A DNA stretch of 64,000 bases from positions 86,199-150,198 of the forward strand of contig JAGREE010000001.1 in the NCBI GenBank assembly GCA_020446675.1, written 5' to 3'. The position numbers were made by a program, and so were the translations under genes. Below are positions 60,308 through 64,000 of the stretch, in pieces. This stretch comes from Alphaproteobacteria bacterium. Its GTDB lineage: Bacteria; Pseudomonadota; Alphaproteobacteria; Sphingomonadales; Emcibacteraceae. The notes below the pieces were generated by a model that saw only the letters and a list, made by a program, of their open reading frames with translations, searched no databases and was not told where the DNA came from. Position 1 is the first letter of the stretch, and each line of letters starts with the position of its first letter.

Positions 60308-62968
60308 ATGCTTGATAAGACTTTTGATTTTGCGAAACGAGAAAAAGAAATTTATGACCACTGGGACGACAGCGGTGCCTTTAAATGCGGACAAAGACCC
60401 GATGCTGAGCCGTTTACCATTATTCTGCCGCCACCCAATGTGACGGGCAGTCTCCATATTGGTCACGCCCTTAATCATACCCTGCAGGATGTGCTAATCC
60501 GCTGGCACCGTATGCGTGGCCGCGATGTGCTTTGGCAACCCGGTATGGATCATGCTGGCATTGCGACGCAAATGGTGGTCGAACGTCAGCTTGACGCCAG
60601 CAATATGCGCAGAATTGATATGGGCCGCGAAAAATTTGTCGAGCGGGTCTGGCAATGGAAAGAAGAAAGCGGTGGCATGATTTTCAATCAGATGCGCCGA
60701 CTTGGCCAGTCCTGTGACTGGTCCCGCCAGAAATTCACCATGGATGATGGTTTTGCCCGCGCGGTTCTTAAAAAATTCGTCGATCTTTATCATGATAATC
60801 TTATTTTCAAGGCAAAAAGACTGGTTAACTGGGACCCCGAACTTTGTACGGCCATTTCTGATCTTGAGGTTGAGCAGCGCGAAGTAAACGGGTTTTACTG
60901 GCATTTCAAATATCCCGTTGATGGTGAAGAGGGACGCTATCTCACCGTCGCCACAACCCGCCCTGAAACCATGCTTGGTGATGTTGCTGTCGCGGTCAGT
61001 GCCGATGATGAACGCTATAAGGATCTGATCGGCAAAACCCTGACATTGCCGCTTGTTGGCCGCAAACTGATTGTTATTGCCGATGAACATGCTGATCCGG
61101 AAAAAGGGTCAGGCGCCGTTAAAATTACACCAGCCCATGATTTTGATGATCATATGGTTGGCAAACGTCACAATCTTGAAAATATCAATATATTTGATGA
61201 GCATGCCCATATTAATGAAAATGCCCCGGCAAAATACCGTGGAATGGACCGCTTTGAAGCGAGGAAGGAAATTGTCGCTGATATGGATGCGCTTGGCCTT
61301 CTGGCGAAAACTGAAGCAACCGTCCATGTGGTTCCATATGGCGACCGTTCAGGCGTGCCGATCGAACCGTGGCTGACAGATCAGTGGTATGTGGATGCAG
61401 AAACACTGGCAAAACCGGCAATAGAGGCCGTTGAAAAAGGCGAAACAAAATTCGTTCCCAAAACTTGGGAAAAAACATATTACGAATGGATGCGCAATAT
61501 TGAGCCCTGGTGTGTGTCCCGTCAGCTATGGTGGGGGCACCAGATTCCGGCATGGTACGGTCCTGACGGCGAAGTTTTTGTCGCGGAAACCGAAGAAGAA
61601 GCCCAGAAACTGGCAGATGCCCATTACGGTGAAGAAAAAGAAATTGTCCGCGATAATGATGTGCTGGACACCTGGTTTTCATCAGCACTCTGGCCCAATG
61701 CCACCCTTGGCTGGCCCGACAAAACACCCGAGCTTGCCCGTTATTATAAATCGGACGTGCTGGTCACCGGTTTTGATATCATCTTTTTCTGGGTCGCCCG
61801 GATGATGATGGACGGCTTATATTTTATGGATAATGAAGTGCCGTTTGAAACCGTTTATGTACATGCGCTTGTCCGCGATGAACACGGGGCAAAAATGTCA
61901 AAAAGTAAAGGCAACGTCATTGACCCGCTTGAGCTTGCTGACAAATATGGTGCTGATGCGCTTCGCTTTACCCTCGCGGCAATGGAGGCCCAGGGCAGGG
62001 ACATTAAAATGTCCGATAAGCGGGTCGAAGGATACCGTAATTTTGCCACTAAGCTTTGGAACGCTGCCAAATTCTGCGAAATGAATGACTGTTTCACGGA
62101 TACCCGTGATTTCGATCCGTCAACCGCACGGCATACTGTCAATAAATGGATAATCGGTGAGGCGGAGCAGGCAGCCCAGAAGGTCACCCAGGCACTGGAG
62201 GCATTCAGATATAATGATGCGGCGGCGGCCGCCTATCACTTTACCTGGGGTACTTTCTGTGACTGGTATATTGAGCTGATTAAAACCCGTTTTTATTCCG
62301 ATGACGCTGATGGTATAGGTGAGACCCGTAAAACGGCCGCGTGGGTAATGGATCAGATTTTAAAAACCCTTCACCCGTTTATGCCGTTCATCACGGAAGA
62401 AATCTGGCAGAATACATCGGATAGCCGTGAAACTGACCTTATTCTTGCCTCATGGCCCGACTATAATCCGAAAAATATTGATGAGGCGGCGTCAGCGGAA
62501 ATGAACTGGCTGATTACACTTATCTCCGATATCAGAACTGCCAGGGCGGAAATGAATGTTCCGGCAGGAGCCAAGATAGATATGCTGGTATCCGGGGCAA
62601 ATGACGTAACACTGGCATCTCTGGCCACTCAGGGCGAAGAACTAAAACGACTTGCCCGGCTTGAAAATATTGATACACTGGATGGAGCCGCCCCAAGCGG
62701 GGCTATTTCCGTTGTCGTCGGCGAAGCAACATATTATCTGCCCCTTTCAGGAGTGATTGATATTGAGGCAGAAAAAGCAAGACTTTCAAAAAATCTTGAA
62801 AAGCTTGAAAAGGAAATTGCGGCCGTTGCCGGAAGATTAAACAATGAAAATTTCGTGGCTAAAGCACCGGATCATGTGATTGCCGAGAATAAAAAAGGTC
62901 TGGAAGACGCCAGAGAAAAGGCAGAAAAAATCAATCAGGCATTGGAGCGTTTAGCCTCCATGAACTAG
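60308..62968 (+). CDS. valS: Valyl-tRNA synthetase
   Basis: An 886-residue class I synthetase that charges tRNA-Val. The start is ATG 60308; a GTG three bases earlier is in frame. The HIGH motif is PPPNVTGSLHIGHAL (about residue 50), KMSKS is GAKMSKSKGNVIDP (about 529). The CP1 editing domain (about 200-350) has the TTRPETMLGD and GTGAVKITPAHD-like SGAVKITPAHD segments. The anticodon domain follows, then the C-terminal coiled coil (about 815-885) that grips the tRNA elbow. Length is normal. It is the rightmost gene of the conserved popZ-valS block, with the DUF3108 gene coupled after it. Confidence 0.96.
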   Translation: MLDKTFDFAKREKEIYDHWDDSGAFKCGQRPDAEPFTIILPPPNVTGSLHIGHALNHTLQDVLIRWHRMRGRDVLWQPGMDHAGIATQMVVERQLDASNMRRIDMGREKFVERVWQWKEESGGMIFNQMRRLGQSCDWSRQKFTMDDGFARAVLKKFVDLYHDNLIFKAKRLVNWDPELCTAISDLEVEQREVNGFYWHFKYPVDGEEGRYLTVATTRPETMLGDVAVAVSADDERYKDLIGKTLTLPLVGRKLIVIADEHADPEKGSGAVKITPAHDFDDHMVGKRHNLENINIFDEHAHINENAPAKYRGMDRFEARKEIVADMDALGLLAKTEATVHVVPYGDRSGVPIEPWLTDQWYVDAETLAKPAIEAVEKGETKFVPKTWEKTYYEWMRNIEPWCVSRQLWWGHQIPAWYGPDGEVFVAETEEEAQKLADAHYGEEKEIVRDNDVLDTWFSSALWPNATLGWPDKTPELARYYKSDVLVTGFDIIFFWVARMMMDGLYFMDNEVPFETVYVHALVRDEHGAKMSKSKGNVIDPLELADKYGADALRFTLAAMEAQGRDIKMSDKRVEGYRNFATKLWNAAKFCEMNDCFTDTRDFDPSTARHTVNKWIIGEAEQAAQKVTQALEAFRYNDAAAAAYHFTWGTFCDWYIELIKTRFYSDDADGIGETRKTAAWVMDQILKTLHPFMPFITEEIWQNTSDSRETDLILASWPDYNPKNIDEAASAEMNWLITLISDIRTARAEMNVPAGAKIDMLVSGANDVTLASLATQGEELKRLARLENIDTLDGAAPSGAISVVVGEATYYLPLSGVIDIEAEKARLSKNLEKLEKEIAAVAGRLNNENFVAKAPDHVIAENKKGLEDAREKAEKINQALERLASMN

Positions 62969-62980
62969 ATGGAAGGTCAA

Positions 62981-63841
62981 ATGAAGCGGATATATGGGGT
63001 ATTTCTCTTAAGCATTTTGTTCAGTGCGCAGGCATTGGCGCAAATAGGGACGCCCTATAAGGTGGATATGACCTATAAAGCCTATTGGGGCGGCTTTGTC
63101 GTTGCCGAAATTCATAGTGAAACCGCCCTTAGTGCGACCGGTTATCAGCTCAGCGCTGATTATAAGGTAAAAGGCTTTGCCGCCATAATCAGTGACATGG
63201 AAAACAGGACCATGAGCCGCGGCATACTTTATACTGACGGAAAATACCGTCCAGAATATTATGAGAGCGGCGGTAATTTCGGTAAACTTAAATATAAAAG
63301 CCAGGTCAGTTTTGATCCCAAAACCCTGAATGTCACTAATCTGGTGCAGGAAATGGAACTTCGAAAAGATTCGGAATATGTTCCTATCGAAGAGGATGAG
63401 AAATATGGCATGGACCCGATGACCATGTTCTTAAACCTGATCATGACCCCGAATTTCAAGGAAGCCTACCGTGAGAAATATTCAGAGCGGCAGTTTGGCG
63501 GTATGTTTGTTTCAGAACAAAGCTTTACCTGCGACGAGACAGAAATGATGGGCAGGGAAAGCCGTTCCGTTTTTGAAGGTGAAGCGATCATTTGCAAAAT
63601 TGATGGCAAGGAAATTTCCGGCGACATTAAAAGCACAAAACCAAAAAAGAAGAAAAAAAGAAAATCAAGAGAGCGGGATGATCAGGACAGCCGTCTCTGG
63701 TTTGGTAAAATGCCGGGCTTTGAGGGTACGGTTCCTGTTTATACCGAATTTCCGATCGGGTGGGGCAAGGTGCGGGTGTATCTATCCGATTTTTCGGTTA
63801 CTCCGCTTGAAACGCCAACGATAACAGCCCGCGGCGATTAA
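62981..63841 (+). CDS. DUF3108 domain protein, exported
   Basis: A 286-residue secreted protein of unknown function. The start at 62981 was chosen because GGAAGGT stands just before it and gives a clean signal peptide (MKRIYGVFLLSILFSAQALA); an ATG 12 bases upstream directly abuts the valS stop. The mature part begins with the DUF3108 pattern (YKVDMTYKAYWGGFVVAEI, then ADYKVKGFAAIISDMENRTMSRG), which suggests a beta-rich lipid- or polysaccharide-related fold. A Lys/Arg-rich insert (KPKKKKKRKSRERDD) near residue 225 is unusual for an exported protein. Probably co-transcribed with valS. Confidence 0.85.
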   Translation: MKRIYGVFLLSILFSAQALAQIGTPYKVDMTYKAYWGGFVVAEIHSETALSATGYQLSADYKVKGFAAIISDMENRTMSRGILYTDGKYRPEYYESGGNFGKLKYKSQVSFDPKTLNVTNLVQEMELRKDSEYVPIEEDEKYGMDPMTMFLNLIMTPNFKEAYREKYSERQFGGMFVSEQSFTCDETEMMGRESRSVFEGEAIICKIDGKEISGDIKSTKPKKKKKRKSRERDDQDSRLWFGKMPGFEGTVPVYTEFPIGWGKVRVYLSDFSVTPLETPTITARGD

Positions 63842-64000
63842 ATTGCAATTAAGTTTCCTTCATTACATCTCATCCTTACATTTAAAATATTTAATGAATT
63901 AAATATTGAGTAATTCAATAATTTTCTATATATTTTCTTACTATAGGTTGTAGTAAAGAGACGAATTAATAGATAAAATTATTATTATTCTTTTTAAAAT

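Noticed and set aside
1..64000. Mobile elements, CRISPR arrays, tRNA and rRNA genes
   Set aside because: I looked for transposase or integrase motifs, regularly spaced repeats, and tRNA-like cloverleaf sequences with CCA-type ends and saw none. A tRNA search program would settle the last point.

Overview
The window looks like a piece of a Gram-negative alphaproteobacterial chromosome of moderately low GC content. The best taxonomic evidence is at the right end, where a protein-L-isoaspartate methyltransferase, a TolC-type outer membrane channel, a PopZ/DUF2497 polar organiser and valyl-tRNA synthetase lie in the order typical of alphaproteobacteria. Outer-membrane receptors, lipoproteins, a PQQ sugar dehydrogenase, a chemoreceptor and cytochrome b561 fit a free-living, probably aquatic heterotroph. 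I see no tRNA, rRNA, phage, insertion sequence or CRISPR array. The genus cannot be fixed from sequence alone.

Layout. 1-8.4 kb: M1 aminopeptidase, tryptophan 2,3-dioxygenase, a chemoreceptor, a cytochrome b561/YceI pair and a PLP aminotransferase. 8.6-13.4 kb: a DEAD-box RNA helicase with a structured leader, then three consecutive Sel1-repeat genes whose products seem to be membrane-anchored, lipidated and secreted. 13.6-20.2 kb: two paralogous PLP decarboxylases around an opposite-strand esterase and membrane protein, then OsmC, MazG-like, GFA and TlpA-type proteins. 20.2-27.8 kb: penicillin acylase-family hydrolase, methyltransferase, two tandem paralogous orphan histidine kinases and a beta-lactamase-fold serine hydrolase. 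28.1-42.0 kb: six tandem paralogous TonB-dependent receptor-like proteins, the most striking region. 42.0-46.5 kb: two more Sel1 proteins, a VanX-like dipeptidase, a degenerate GGDEF-EAL protein and a class V aminotransferase. 46.6-56.9 kb: a 1019-residue SBBP-repeat protein, a kinase/M23/class III aminotransferase fusion, FMN reductase, cold-shock protein, pterin dehydratase, PQQ sugar dehydrogenase and aldo/keto reductase. 57.0-63.8 kb: the conserved pcm-tolC-popZ-valS block plus a DUF3108 protein.

How it may fit together (inference). Five PLP enzymes, tryptophan dioxygenase, several periplasmic peptidases and amidohydrolases and six outer-membrane receptors suggest a strain that lives on peptides and amino acids. 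The receptor array starts downstream of a Fur-box-like palindrome, so iron-responsive uptake is a rival reading. The receptors share a conserved segment after the signal peptide (a candidate TonB box), a glycine-rich linker and near-identical plug motifs. The fifth copy is full length but has no ATG, GTG or TTG start; a well-placed Shine-Dalgarno points to an ATT codon.

Other points of interest are a nested hairpin touching the helicase ribosome binding site, two similar 16-bp palindromes 24 bp apart upstream of tolC, a GGDEF-EAL protein lacking key residues in both domains, and four convergent gene pairs that overlap by exactly four bases at their stop codons.
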